Assembly (NCBI RefSeq): GCF_910580175.1
Contig: NZ_CAJTXD010000003.1
Location: 62,001 to 126,000, forward strand
Origin: an uncultured Alistipes sp.
Lineage (GTDB): Bacteria > Bacteroidota > Bacteroidia > Bacteroidales > Rikenellaceae
Length of the DNA stretch: 64,000 bases
Direction: 5' to 3'
The notes under the pieces are model-generated. The model was not told the origin of the DNA and did no database searches. It worked only from the letters and a program-made list of their open reading frames with translations. Numbering within the stretch: position 1 is the first letter of the stretch; each line of letters opens with the position of its first letter. Made by a program: the position numbers and the translations under genes. Positions 25,620 through 36,400 of the stretch are shown here, in pieces.

Positions 25620-26506
25620 AAAAAGCCGTCTTTCTCTACAACGACCAATCCGGCAAGGGACGCATCCGGCGCAATGTGGAACGGATCTGCGACATCTTCC
25701 GTCAGGCCGAATATGACATCCGGCCCCTGCCCATAGACTTCGAGGCCAACCCTTTCGACGGCAACGAGGAGATCGACCTGATGGTCGTCGCGGGCGGAGA
25801 CGGAACGATCAACTTCACGCTCAACGCCATGAAAAGCAAAGGGTTGGACATCCCGCTGGGTGTGATCCCCGCCGGCACGGCCAACGATTTCGCCGGAGCG
25901 CTCGGCATGTCGGGCAATCCGCTGGAAGCCGCCCGGCAGATCGCCTCGGGCACCATCGATCGGGTGGACTGCGGCTGCGTAAACGGGAAATATTTCGTCA
26001 ACGTCCTTTCGTTCGGCATCTTTACCACCACCTCGCAGCACACCTCCAACACGAGCAAGCATCTGATCGGCAAGCTGGCCTACCTGATCGAGGGCGTCAA
26101 GGAATTCCGCTCCCTGCACGCCGTGCCGCTCGAAGTGGTGGCCGACGGCGAAGCGTTCGATCTCGACTCGCTGATCGTGCTGGTGTTCAACGGCGAGACG
26201 GCCGGAGGCTTCCGCCTGGCGCGCCGCGCCTCGATCAAGGACGGGTTGTTCGACTGCCTGATGCTTGAAAAGAAAAACGTCATCCGCTCGACAGAAGCCA
26301 TGATCCGTTATCTTCTGGGCGGCAACCCCAAGATCGTACGCCAGCTCAAGGCGCAGCGGATCGACATCCGCTCGACGCTCAACGAACCGACGGACGTCGA
26401 CGGACAGAAAGGAGCCGAATTCCCGCTGCACATCGAATGCCTGCCGGGCGGGCTGCAAGTGATGTGCGAAAGGGAACAAACTGAAAGCCCCGAATGCAAT
26501 CCCTGA
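25616..26506 (+). CDS. Diacylglycerol kinase family lipid kinase
   Basis: The 296-residue protein has the DAGK catalytic signature GGDGT (60-64) preceded by LMVVA and followed by the nucleotide-binding PLGVIPAGTANDFAGALG, then the YegS-type beta domain (GGFRLARRASIKDGLFD). Members phosphorylate diacylglycerol or related lipids at the membrane; the exact lipid is not predictable, and a sphingoid substrate is possible since spt is encoded in this window. It is translationally coupled to apbE and followed 72 bases later by the AraC-type gene. Confidence 0.9.
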   Translation: MKKAVFLYNDQSGKGRIRRNVERICDIFRQAEYDIRPLPIDFEANPFDGNEEIDLMVVAGGDGTINFTLNAMKSKGLDIPLGVIPAGTANDFAGALGMSGNPLEAARQIASGTIDRVDCGCVNGKYFVNVLSFGIFTTTSQHTSNTSKHLIGKLAYLIEGVKEFRSLHAVPLEVVADGEAFDLDSLIVLVFNGETAGGFRLARRASIKDGLFDCLMLEKKNVIRSTEAMIRYLLGGNPKIVRQLKAQRIDIRSTLNEPTDVDGQKGAEFPLHIECLPGGLQVMCEREQTESPECNP

Positions 26507-26578
26507 CACACAAACCATAAAAACCCGCTCCGACACTCCCGGAAAAACAGAAGTTCCACCGATTCACAATCACTCAAG

Positions 26579-27502
26579 ATGACCCCGATCGGCAAACCCA
26601 AATCCGCATCCGAACGCGAGAACTTGCAGAAAGTCTCGATTCCACGCATCAAAAAAGAGATGCACGACGTATTCTATTTGTCCGACGACCTGGTCATTAC
26701 CTCGCTCGACGCCCAGCACAACGCCACGACCGAGCATCCGGTAAGCATAGACGGATTCTCGGTCATCATCATGATGGCGGGCGAAGCCGTGGTGTCGATC
26801 GACATGAAAAACTATGCCGTGCGGCCCAATTCGATCGTCTTCTTCAATCCGGGCAGCATCATCCGCACGGTCAAATGCTCATCCAATGCAGCGGCGTTCG
26901 TGCTGGCATTCTCCAAATCGTTCGTCAACGAAATCCAGATCGACCTTTCGACCTCGCTGCCTGTCTACATGCGTTTCGGCAAAGCTCCCGTACTGCAAGT
27001 CTCGCAACAGGATGTGGCAGAAATACGCCAGCTTTTCCAACTGGTCAAGACCATGTTGCGCAGCGACAAGGAACGCTATCGCCACGAAATCATCCGCTCG
27101 CTGTTTACCACCGCATTCTACCTGATTACCGAAATCAACCAGCGCGACGATCCCGGCGAACAAAAGCAGGGCCGCTGCGAAGTGCTTTTCAGCGAATTCA
27201 TGAAACTGTTGGAGCAGTACAGCAAACGCGAGCGCAACGTGAGCTTCTATGCCAAGCAACTGAACATCACGCCGAAATACCTCTCCTCGGCCGTCAAGGA
27301 AGTGAGCGGGAAAACAGCGGCCCGCTGGATCGATGAATCGGTAATTCTCGAAGCCAAGGCTCTGCTGAAATACTCGGGCATGAGCATCCAGGAGATCGCC
27401 TACCATCTCAACTTCTCGACCCAATCGTTCTTCGGGAAATATTTCAAACAGCACACCGGCACCTCCCCGTCGCGCTACAAACGCCGCGGAGAGAGGTCTT
27501 AA
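26579..27502 (+). CDS. AraC family transcriptional regulator
   Basis: The 307-residue protein has an N-terminal cupin-like sensor region (about 45-150, with GEAVVSIDMKNYAVRPNSIVF) and a C-terminal pair of HTH motifs: VSFYAKQLNITPKYLSSAVKEVSG and MSIQEIAYHLNFSTQSFFGKYFKQHTG. The ligand is unknown. It lies 11 bases upstream of the beta-lactamase gene on the same strand, so the two are almost certainly co-transcribed; it may also control that unit. Confidence 0.93.
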   Translation: MTPIGKPKSASERENLQKVSIPRIKKEMHDVFYLSDDLVITSLDAQHNATTEHPVSIDGFSVIIMMAGEAVVSIDMKNYAVRPNSIVFFNPGSIIRTVKCSSNAAAFVLAFSKSFVNEIQIDLSTSLPVYMRFGKAPVLQVSQQDVAEIRQLFQLVKTMLRSDKERYRHEIIRSLFTTAFYLITEINQRDDPGEQKQGRCEVLFSEFMKLLEQYSKRERNVSFYAKQLNITPKYLSSAVKEVSGKTAARWIDESVILEAKALLKYSGMSIQEIAYHLNFSTQSFFGKYFKQHTGTSPSRYKRRGERS

Positions 27503-27513
27503 TATCGACGCTC

Positions 27514-28416
27514 ATGTTCCGTCTCTTCCTTTTGCTTGCATGCGGTTCGGCGCTGGCGGCCTGCAACCCGCCCCGCCCCGAACGCCGGGCGACGCTCGAA
27601 CACGAAATCCGCACGATCGTCGACTCCGTGCATGCGACGGTGGGCGTAGCTGCCGTTTTCGGCCCGGACGACACCCTGGCGATCCATCCGGATGCCGCCT
27701 TTCCGATGGCCAGCGTCTACAAGTTCCACCAGGCGCTCGCCGTGCTCGACTCGCTCGACCGCGCCGCGCTGTCGATCAACACGCTGGTGCCGGTGCTCCA
27801 TTCCGACCTGCACCCCGACACCTGGTCGCCGCTGCGCAAGGCCCGACCCGAAGGGGGCTACGAGCTTCCGATGGCCGAGCTGCTGGCTTACAGCGTGGCG
27901 CTGAGCGACAACAACGTCTGCGACCTGCTTTTCCGGTTTCTCGGCAGCCCGAGGGCCGCAGACCGCTATGTGGTGCGGCTGGGACTCGACGACACGGTCA
28001 TCGCCACCGACGAACAAGCCATGCACGCCTCTCCGGCCACCCAATATCTGAACCGAACGACGCCGCTCGACGCCGTACGGCTTCTGGAGCGGTTCCGCCG
28101 CGGCGAACTGCTCAGCGCCCAGCACACCGAGTTCCTCATGCACACCATGATGGCGACGGTTACCGGACCGGACAAGCTGAAAGGATTGCTGCCGCGCGGA
28201 GTGCAGGTGGCACACAAAACCGGAAACGGATTCCGCAATGAACACGGCATCATGGGCGCCGACAACGACATCGGGATCGTCTTCCTGCCCGACGGCCGGG
28301 CCTACTCGATCGCTATTTTCGTGACCGACTCACGGGAAAGCGACAGCCTCAATGCGACCATCATCGCCCGCATTTCCCGTTGCATCTACGATTATTTTTC
28401 AACTCCCGCCATATAG
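27514..28416 (+). CDS. Class A beta-lactamase (A2-like), lipoprotein
   Basis: This serine beta-lactamase has the active-site Ser 67 in SVYK (67-70), SDN (131-133), Glu 167 in the omega loop placed 15 residues before TTP as in class A enzymes, and KTG (235-237). The N-terminus is a lipoprotein signal (SALAAC, Cys 17), so the enzyme should be anchored in the periplasm. Overall spacing and the N-terminal sequence resemble the Bacteroidetes A2 group (CblA, CfxA, CepA). Whether it confers resistance depends on expression and spectrum, which the sequence does not show. It is the last gene of the apbE-kinase-AraC run. Confidence 0.9.
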   Translation: MFRLFLLLACGSALAACNPPRPERRATLEHEIRTIVDSVHATVGVAAVFGPDDTLAIHPDAAFPMASVYKFHQALAVLDSLDRAALSINTLVPVLHSDLHPDTWSPLRKARPEGGYELPMAELLAYSVALSDNNVCDLLFRFLGSPRAADRYVVRLGLDDTVIATDEQAMHASPATQYLNRTTPLDAVRLLERFRRGELLSAQHTEFLMHTMMATVTGPDKLKGLLPRGVQVAHKTGNGFRNEHGIMGADNDIGIVFLPDGRAYSIAIFVTDSRESDSLNATIIARISRCIYDYFSTPAI

Positions 28417-28651
28417 GACAAGACTCCCAACCAGCAAGACCGCCCGCCCCAGCCGGTAAAATACCCGGTACTCCCAGAAAAACACTCCTGACCCAATCCG
28501 GGAAAACAATCTCGGCCCTACCCGGGAAAATAGCCTCGAGACACTCCTCTCGGAACGACGGCCCCACCCCGGCCTTCCAGGAGGGACAACCCTTTCTCGA
28601 AGAAAAGACCCTTTCCCGGAGAAACAACCCTGCCGCCCTTATTCCAAAAAA
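28417..28651. other. C- and A-rich spacer between convergent genes
   Basis: No gene recognised. The plus strand is poor in T in parts and carries irregular copies of CCGGGAAAA and similar words (28470-28530, 28610-28625), which look like degenerate short repeats. Confidence 0.45.
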
Positions 28652-28692
28652 ACGGAAACACCCCGGAACTTTGAGTTCCGGGGTGTTTCCGT
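28646..28692 (-). terminator. Strong terminator of the glycogen cluster
   Basis: A perfect 19-bp stem with a 3-base loop (28652-28692, starting ACGGAAACACC) lies 18 bases past the GH57 stop. On the minus strand it is followed by a run of seven Ts. The opposite side lacks a T-run, so it mainly serves the minus strand. Confidence 0.9.
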
Positions 28693-28710
28693 TCGGACAA
28701 AAAACGTTTC

Positions 28711-29928
28711 TTATTTCTTCATCCCGACATTCTTCTTTTCCAATGCCTTGTCGACTTCGATCATGAAATCCGAGAGGACGTTCATGTAATTGATGAACGC
28801 ATCGTAAGCCGAATCGTAAGGATTGAAGTAGGAATGCACATCGCCGTCCGACAACCACTTGGTAGCCATGTAATAGAAGTGATCGGAGGTCTGGAGGAAG
28901 TTCCACACGTAGTCGAAATCGCGGTCGTGCAACTCGGCGATCTTCCCCTTGAGGGCATACAACTTGGAGAACGCCTCGTTCTGCAATTCATTACCGAGCC
29001 AAGCCGTGACGTCGCGTTCCTCGTCGGCCCACGACATGGTGTAGGGGCAATGGAGCACGGCGACAGGCTGGTACTTCGCGGCAGCCTCGCTCACAGTGGC
29101 AAATTCCAACCCGGTCTTCTTGTCCAACAAGGCGGCCGGCAGTGCGCGCATGAACTCGAAGATGCCCGTATCGGCCTTCTGATGCTCGCCGAAAGTCTCG
29201 TAATCCATGAAAAGGTTGATGACCTCGCCCGGCGTATCTTTCGAAGCGAGCCATTGCACGAACTTCCCGGCAGTCAACGGCCACTGATCCCATCCCCGAT
29301 CGGAAAAGCGGAAAGCGATGTCGTCGGAGAGCTTATAGTTGCGCAGCAGCAACCGCATCCGCTGGTCGATGGCGTTGGCATAGACGAAGTTGGGCGACTT
29401 CCAACCCAACACATGCTTGGCGCCCTCGGCCAGCATGGTGTGGAATCCCATTTCGGACACCGCAGCGCCGATCTGGTCGGAGTAGATCAACTCGGTGTTG
29501 CGGAATGCCGTGGGGCGCTTGCCGAACTCCTTTTCGATAACCTCCATGTGGAGTTTTACCTGCTCCACGAAATCTTCCTTCGACGCCAACGACGCCAACG
29601 AGTGGGAGTAAGTCTCGGCCAAGAACTCGACGCAACCCGTAGCGGCCAGCTCCTTGAATGAAGTCAACACCTCGGGAGCGAACGCCCGGAACTGCTCGAT
29701 GGCCGTGCCCGTGATGGAGAACGAGCAGCGGAACGCACCCTTGTTCTCCTTGATGAGTCTGAGCAGCAGAGCATTCATCGGCAAATAACATTGCCGCGCC
29801 ACCTTCTGCATGATCGAACGGTTCGACAGATCGTCCAGATAGTTGTGATCCTTGCCCATGTTGAAGAAACGATATTTCTTCAGACGCCAGGGCTGGTGTA
29901 CCTGAAAATATAGGCAGACAGTTTTCAT
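28711..29928 (-). CDS. Glycoside hydrolase family 57 alpha-amylase-like enzyme
   Basis: The 405-residue protein has GH57 motifs: HQPWR near the N-terminus (11-15), FLAETYSHSLASL, FRNTELIYSD (holding the expected nucleophile Glu) and MDYETFGEH with the expected acid/base Asp. No signal peptide is seen, so it is cytosolic. GH57 enzymes hydrolyse or rearrange alpha-glucans. As the last gene of the minus-strand glycogen cluster, 14 bases after the GT4 gene, it likely acts on the cell's own storage polymer. Confidence 0.93.
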   Translation of the reverse strand: MKTVCLYFQVHQPWRLKKYRFFNMGKDHNYLDDLSNRSIMQKVARQCYLPMNALLLRLIKENKGAFRCSFSITGTAIEQFRAFAPEVLTSFKELAATGCVEFLAETYSHSLASLASKEDFVEQVKLHMEVIEKEFGKRPTAFRNTELIYSDQIGAAVSEMGFHTMLAEGAKHVLGWKSPNFVYANAIDQRMRLLLRNYKLSDDIAFRFSDRGWDQWPLTAGKFVQWLASKDTPGEVINLFMDYETFGEHQKADTGIFEFMRALPAALLDKKTGLEFATVSEAAAKYQPVAVLHCPYTMSWADEERDVTAWLGNELQNEAFSKLYALKGKIAELHDRDFDYVWNFLQTSDHFYYMATKWLSDGDVHSYFNPYDSAYDAFINYMNVLSDFMIEVDKALEKKNVGMKK

Positions 29929-29942
29929 GAGGGGCTTTTATT

Positions 29943-31256
29943 TTATTGATTCTTAGCTTCTTCGATTACCTCTTCGTAGACGGCCTTGATCTTGGCGGCC
30001 ACATTGTTCCACTTCAGGTTGGTAACTTCCTCCAGCCCCTTGGAAGAGAACATGTCGGCCAAGGCAGGATACTTGATCAGACCGTACATGGCATCGGCCA
30101 TGGCGTCGACATCCCAATAATCGACCTTGACCGCATAGTCCAGCACCTCGGCCACACCGCTCTGCTTGGAGATGATGACCGGCACGTTCGAACGCATGGC
30201 TTCGAGCGGCGAAATGCCGAACGGCTCGGAGACCGAAGGCATGACATAGACATCCGAAAGTTGGAACATCTTGTGCACGTCCTCGCCGCGCAGGAAGCCC
30301 GTGAAGTGGAACCGGTCGGCAATGCCGAGGCGGGCGACACGGCGGATGACATGGTTCATCATGTCGCCCGAACCGGCCATGACGAACCGCACGTTGGGCA
30401 TGCGCTTGAGCACCTTAGCAGCCGCCTCGACAAAGTAATCGGGGCCTTTCTGGTAGGTAATGCGGCCCAGGAACGTAATGATCTTGTCCTCCACGCCCCG
30501 CTCGGGAGCCTCGCCGGAGTGCTCGGCGAAACGCACGGCGTTGTGCATCGTCACGACGCGCTCGGCCGGGATGCCGTAGCGGTTGATGACGATATTGCGC
30601 GTGAGGTTCGAGACGGCCATTACCCGATCGGCGGCCTGCATGCCGGCCCGCTCGATGGCATAGACCTGCGTATTGACGTTCTCGCCGCTGCGGTCGTACT
30701 CCGTGGCGTGCATGTGCACGACCAGCGGCTTGCCCGAAACGCGCTTGGCGGCTATACCGGCGAAGTAGGTCAGCCAGTCGTGGGCATGGATCACATCGAA
30801 CTGCCCCTCCAGATCCTTGGCCACCTGCGCCGCAACGACCGCATAACGGGCGACCTCCTCCATGAGGTTGGCGCCGTACTTGCCCGAAAAAGTGTAGCGC
30901 TGCTTCCAGGCATCGGTCGTCGACCATGTTTTCTGACCCGTCTTGACGTACTGCTCGTGATACGAGGCATACTCTTCGGGCGAAATGTAAGGCACCATGT
31001 TGGAATCGATGCGGATGAACGACATGTTGGATAAAATATCGTCGGCGCCGCTGCCAGTCGTTCCATAAAGCGCTTCCACCTCGCTGGCGTTGAGTACATG
31101 GGTAAAACGCTGATCCTCATCGCCGTAGGCATGCGGAACAACGAACGTCACATCGACGCCGTTGCGAGCTAGGCCGCGGGTCATGCCGTAGCAGGCCGTA
31201 CCCAGCCCTCCCGCAATATGAGGCGGAAACTCCCACCCGAACATCAAAACTCTCAT
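29943..31256 (-). CDS. Glycosyltransferase family 4, glycogen-cluster type
   Basis: The 437-residue GT-B protein starts MRVLMFGWEFPPHIAGGLGTACYGM, the acceptor-side glycine loop, and has donor-domain motifs RITYQKGPDYFVEAA and PSVSEPFGISPLEAM (the E-x7-E region). I use ATG 31256; the 33 codons upstream in frame are not family-like. GT4 enzymes of this type occur in glycogen or maltose-phosphate pathways, or as a second glycogen synthase. Placement between GH57 and the debranching enzyme supports a role in alpha-glucan metabolism. Confidence 0.9.
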   Translation of the reverse strand: MRVLMFGWEFPPHIAGGLGTACYGMTRGLARNGVDVTFVVPHAYGDEDQRFTHVLNASEVEALYGTTGSGADDILSNMSFIRIDSNMVPYISPEEYASYHEQYVKTGQKTWSTTDAWKQRYTFSGKYGANLMEEVARYAVVAAQVAKDLEGQFDVIHAHDWLTYFAGIAAKRVSGKPLVVHMHATEYDRSGENVNTQVYAIERAGMQAADRVMAVSNLTRNIVINRYGIPAERVVTMHNAVRFAEHSGEAPERGVEDKIITFLGRITYQKGPDYFVEAAAKVLKRMPNVRFVMAGSGDMMNHVIRRVARLGIADRFHFTGFLRGEDVHKMFQLSDVYVMPSVSEPFGISPLEAMRSNVPVIISKQSGVAEVLDYAVKVDYWDVDAMADAMYGLIKYPALADMFSSKGLEEVTNLKWNNVAAKIKAVYEEVIEEAKNQ

Positions 31257-31384
31257 AACAACAATTTCTTTATAACCAAAAACTTGCCTGACGCACTCCC
31301 GACGTTCCGCGTCGTGCCGAGGCTTCGGGGAGCCAATCGCGCTCCGATGTCGCAACCGCCGCTGTATTGCCGACCGTCAAACCA

Positions 31385-33322
31385 TTATCTTTCCTTTTTC
31401 CACTCCCGGATCATGCGATAGATGTTGAGCACCGCACCGACGCTCCACGCCTGCGAGATGGCCCCGCGATGGGTATAGGGAGGGTCGGCATCGTAGAGGT
31501 CATTGATCGAACCGATGCCGTAGACCTGGATATCCTCCTCGAACGAAGCGAGCATCTCCTCGGCCTGCGGCAGGAAAGCGTCGCCGTCGATGTCGAACGA
31601 AGCCTGCACGAAGAATTGCAGCAGCCATGGCCATACCGAGCCGTTTTTGGCCGCGAAATCGCGCTCGGCGGGTGTTCCGCCGCACGTGCCCTTATAGAGC
31701 GGATTGCGCGGGGTAAGCGAGCGCAAGCCCTTGGGAGTCAACAGGTGCTGGCGGACGATGCGCAGGATGTCGATCTGCGTCTCGATGCCGATCATCTTGT
31801 AAGGCAGACCGCATGCGACGATCATGTTGGGCCGGATCGTGTCGTCGGCACCTTCGGCCCCCACATAATCCGCCAAATACCCTTGCGGCAGAACGAACAA
31901 CTCGTTGAACGAAGCGGCCGTGCGTGAGGGAATCTCCTCCCACGCCTTGACGAACTCCGTATCGCCGTTTTCGGACGCGAGCCGCAGCGCGTAGCATACA
32001 GCGTTGTACCAAAGGGCGTTGACTTCGACCTGGTAGCCGTTGCGCGGCGTGACGGCATGACCGTCGACCACCGAATCCATCCACGTAAGCGGAAGCTCCT
32101 CGGAAGAAGCCCATACCAAACCATTATCGTTCATGACGACCCGGTCTGCGATGCCGCGGCGGTAACTTTCGAGCAACTCTTTCATGACGCCGCCGTAACG
32201 GCTCCAGATGCTCTTGCCATCCATCTTCTTTTCGAGCTGCTGAAGCGTCCAGAAGAACCACAGCGGCGCGTCGGCAGCTTCGGCGGCCGATGCCGAACCG
32301 GAGAACATCCCCTCGCGCATGCCCCGCACCTGGGTGTCGAGCGCATCGATGCAATCCTCCTTGTGATCCTGGGCCAGCGTCAGCCCGGGCAGGGCGATGA
32401 ACATCTGCCGGGCCGAAAAACCGTGCCACGGGTAACCTGCGACCACTTCGGTGCGATCGCCGGGACGCCGGACGACGAACTGACGGGCCGAGTGCTCCAG
32501 GCAACTGATGAAGTCGATCTTGTGGGTGCGCCGGGCGATCGAAGCCTCGAACATCTCCTCGATGGTCTTGGTCGATCCCATTTCATCGAGCGAAGCGGAG
32601 AAAATGATGCTCTCGCCCTTCTTCAATCCGGTCTCGAAATAACCGGTCGTAAGCAGGTCTTCGTGCCCCTCGTAACCGCGGGCGATATCCTGCAAATACT
32701 CGAAGTTGTAGTACCAGTCGGGAGCCGGAACGAATTCCGTGCCGGGCTTGCTGGTCTGGAGATAGAGCCACGGGAACGACTCGTAGAGCCGGCATTTGAC
32801 ACCGTTGACCGCAGGATAGGAATGCCCGTTGGCCTTCATGTTGGCTTTGGTCAAGGCATGCTTGTCGCGGAACGCCAGGAACGGCCGCAAACGCAAACGG
32901 GTTTCGGAATGGGCATCGACAAGCGTATAACGGATCATCAGCTGCGTACGCTTATGAATCCACAGCATCTCCTTGCGGAGGATCACGCCGCCGACGCGGT
33001 AGGTAATGGTCGGCGTGGGCGTATACTGGAAATCGGTAATGTACTTGTGTCCGCGCGGCTCGTAGACCCCTTGGAAACGGTGCAGCGCCAGGTTGAAACT
33101 CTGGTCGTGCTGCACGATCGTCTCGTCGAGCGACGACAAGAGCAGATAGGTGCGGTCGCTGTCGTCGACGGGCGCCACGATCAAGCCATGATACCGGCGC
33201 GTGTTGCAACAAACGATGGTGGTGCTCATGTAACCGCCGATGCGGTCGGTGGCGAGCATCTCCCGCTGAAGCGAGTACTCCAGATTGCCCAGCTCGCTTT
33301 TGTCGAAAGTTAAGGCTGACAT
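31385..33322 (-). CDS. Glycogen debranching enzyme (amylo-alpha-1,6-glucosidase)
   Basis: The 645-residue protein has the bacterial GDE N-terminal domain (about 15-230, RIGGYMSTTIVCCNTRRYHGL) and the (alpha/alpha)6 GDE C-terminal domain with AGYPWHGFSARQMFIALPGL, TWMDSVVDGHAVTPRNGYQVE and NGSVWPWLLQFF. It removes alpha-1,6 branches left by the phosphorylase encoded next to it. A 167-base spacer separates it from the fusion gene upstream and 128 bases from the GT4 gene downstream. Confidence 0.93.
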   Translation of the reverse strand: MSALTFDKSELGNLEYSLQREMLATDRIGGYMSTTIVCCNTRRYHGLIVAPVDDSDRTYLLLSSLDETIVQHDQSFNLALHRFQGVYEPRGHKYITDFQYTPTPTITYRVGGVILRKEMLWIHKRTQLMIRYTLVDAHSETRLRLRPFLAFRDKHALTKANMKANGHSYPAVNGVKCRLYESFPWLYLQTSKPGTEFVPAPDWYYNFEYLQDIARGYEGHEDLLTTGYFETGLKKGESIIFSASLDEMGSTKTIEEMFEASIARRTHKIDFISCLEHSARQFVVRRPGDRTEVVAGYPWHGFSARQMFIALPGLTLAQDHKEDCIDALDTQVRGMREGMFSGSASAAEAADAPLWFFWTLQQLEKKMDGKSIWSRYGGVMKELLESYRRGIADRVVMNDNGLVWASSEELPLTWMDSVVDGHAVTPRNGYQVEVNALWYNAVCYALRLASENGDTEFVKAWEEIPSRTAASFNELFVLPQGYLADYVGAEGADDTIRPNMIVACGLPYKMIGIETQIDILRIVRQHLLTPKGLRSLTPRNPLYKGTCGGTPAERDFAAKNGSVWPWLLQFFVQASFDIDGDAFLPQAEEMLASFEEDIQVYGIGSINDLYDADPPYTHRGAISQAWSVGAVLNIYRMIREWKKER

Positions 33323-33442
33323 GCTGATGATGACGTTGTTTGGTGTTATGAAGATAATAAATTTTTCAGCAACTTATTCTGCGCTGCTAAAAAATTTATC
33401 TTCCTTTCAACTTTTTATCCTGTTTTTGGGCATCTCTGAACA

Positions 33443-33482
33443 ACGCCGACGGACGGAACGCACCCTCCGCCGGCGTCGTTTT
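33443..33482 (-). terminator. Imperfect hairpin after the fusion gene
   Basis: Stem ACGCCG...CCGCCGGCGT lies 8 bases past the stop at 33490, but no clear T-run follows on the minus strand. It may be a processing or attenuating structure within the cluster. Confidence 0.35.
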
Positions 33483-33489
33483 CACAAGG

Positions 33490-36400
33490 TTAAGCCCATT
33501 TGACCAGGGCGAAGTCCATGCGGTGGGGCAGATGCTCGTTGCGCGGGAAAACTCGCAGCGCCACATCGAACGTACCGGTAGCGTCGGGCGTATAGTCCAA
33601 CGTGTAGGTCACGATCTTGCCCTCGACCTTCGAACACTCCAGCCCTACGGTACGGGCCACGTTGACCCCTTCGCCGCCGACGATCTGCCGTGCGATGACC
33701 ATCTCCACACCCAGATCCTCCGGACGCAGGTTGGCGATGTCGAGCTTGACTTCGAAATGGTATTTCTCGCCCACATAGACGGCTTCGCGTTCGATCTTCA
33801 CACGCTGCACGTCGACCACGCGCACCTGATCCCAGGCTGCGGAAACCTTGCGCTTCCAAGCCGCGATCTCGCGCGCCAGCTTATAACCGCCTTCGACGAT
33901 CTGCTGCTTGCGCGCTGCGAGCTTGTTGTAGAAACGCTCCTCGTAGTCGGTAAGCATGCGGTTGGTTGTGAAGTTGGAGGCGATGTCGGCCACGCAGCGC
34001 TTGACCGAAGCCACCCACGCGTGGGGGATGCCGTCCTGTTCGCGCTGGTAGTAGAGCGGGGCGATCTGCTCCTCGATGGTGTTGTAGATCATCTCGGCGT
34101 CGAGCTCGTCCTGGTAGTGCTGGTCGGCGAAAGTGCGTTCCATGGGGAGCATCCAGCCAGCGCCCTCCTTGTAGCCCTCGACCCACCAGCCGTCGAGCAC
34201 GGAGAACTGCATGACGCCGTTCATCACGCACTTTTCGCCCGACGTACCCGACGCCTCCAGCGGACGCGTGGGAGTGTTGAGCCATACGTCGACGCCCTGC
34301 ACCATGCGGCGCGCCAGCTCCATGTCGTAGTTCTGCAAGAAAAGAATCTTGCCCACGAACTGCGGCATGGCCGACACCTCGACGATGCGCTTGATGAGGT
34401 CCTGGCCCGGCTTGTCGTTGGGATGGGCCTTGCCGGCGAAGATGAACTGCACGGGACGCTCCTTGTTGTTGACGATGGCAGCCAGACGGTCGAGGTTCGT
34501 GAAGAGCAGATAGGCGCGCTTGTAAGTGGCGAAACGGCGCGCGAAGCCGATGGTCAGCACGTCGGGCTTGATGCCCTCGATGATCTGGATCATCTGGCGC
34601 GGCGAGTCGAGACGCACCTGATTGGGGTCGCTGAAACGACGGCGGATGTGCTTGATGAGGCGGTTCTTCAAATTCATGCGCTCATTCCACAACTCCTCGT
34701 CGGGAATATTGTGCACCTTCTGCCATGCAGGAATATCATAGACGTGGCCTTCGAAGCCATCGCCAAAGTAACGGGCATAGAGACGTCGCAGCGACGTGGC
34801 GATCCAGGTCGGGAAGTGCACGCCGTTGGTCACGTAGCCGATGTGCAGCTCGTTCTTGAAGTAGCCGGGCCACATGTTGCCCAAGATGTCTTTCGACACC
34901 TCGCCGTGGAGCCACGACACGCCGTTGACCTCCTGCGAGAGGTTGCAGGCCAGAACGGACATCGAGAACTTCTCGTTGGGATCGTTGGGGTTGGTCTTGC
35001 CGAGGTTGATATACTGCTCCCATGTGATGCCCAGCACATCGGGATAATGCGACATGTACTGACGGATCATCTGCTCGGGGAAAGCGTCGTGACCGGCCGG
35101 CACGGGAGTATGCGTCGTGAAAAGCGACGATGAACGGATTACCTCCAGTGCTTCGGAGAACGAGAGTTTCTTGTGGTTGACCAACTCGCGGATGCGCTCG
35201 ATGCCGATGAAGGCGGCATGTCCCTCGTTGCAGTGGAACACCTGGTGCTTGATTCCCAGCTTGCGCAGGGCGCGGATACCGCCGATGCCCAGCAGAATCT
35301 CCTGCTTGAGGCGGTTCTCCCAGTCGCCGCCGTAGAGGTAGTGGGTAATCTGACGATCTTCTTCGAGGTTGTCCTCGAAATCGGTGTCCAGAAGGAACAG
35401 ATCGGTACGGCCCACCTGGCACTTCCAGACACGGGCGTGCAGCGTGCGGCCGGGGAAAGCGATCGTAATGGTCAGCCAGTTGCCCTCTTCGTCGCGCACG
35501 GGCGAGATAGGCAGCTTGTAGAAGTTCTGCGCCTCGTAGGTGGCCTCCTGCGCACCCTGGGCCGAGAGACGCTGGGTAAAGTAACCGTAGCGGTACAACA
35601 GACCCACGGCGGCCATCGGCACGTTCTTGTCCGAAGCCTCCTTGAGGTAGTCGCCGGCCAGGATGCCCAGGCCGCCCGAATAGATCTTGAGCGACGAGTG
35701 CAGACCATATTCCATCGAGAAGTAGGAAACCGTCGTGGTCTTGGGATCGGGCTTCTCGTTCATATAATCATGGAACTGGGCATGCACGGCATCGAGCTGG
35801 GCGAGGAACTCCGAGTCCTGTTCCAGCTGCCGGAGCCGCTCCAAGCTCAACTTGTCGAGGAACGCAATGGGATTGCGCTCGCACTCCATCCACAGCACGG
35901 GGTCGATATTCTCGAACAGGTCGCGGGCGCCGGGATTCCAGCACCACCACAGGTTGCGCGACAACTCCTCCAACGCATGCAGGCGCGAAGGCAGGGTCTT
36001 GTCGACCATCATGCGGTTCCAGTTGGGTTTCTCGACGAAAAGCTGCTGACGCACGAAGTTGATCTGCTCGTTGCGCGAGCCGCCGTCGTCGAGCACGGCG
36101 CGGTTGGTGCGGGTGATGGAACTTTCGAGCGCTTCGGCGTAGGCGTTCTCGTAGGCGGCGTAGAGATGCTCCCAGAGGGCCGATTTGGAGATTTCGAGGG
36201 CCGACCGGCGCGTCTTGGCCACCTCCTTGTCGTCGAGCTTGCAGAAGCGGAGCAGTGCATCGGCGATGCCGGCCACAACCTCGCTGTCGTTGTAGTCGTC
36301 ACGGCGGATTACCTCCACACCGTCATGCTCGGGCTGTTTGTCGACCCAGAGGCCGAAGCCGGCCAGCGTGGTGGTAATCGTCGGCACGGAGAAAGCCACC

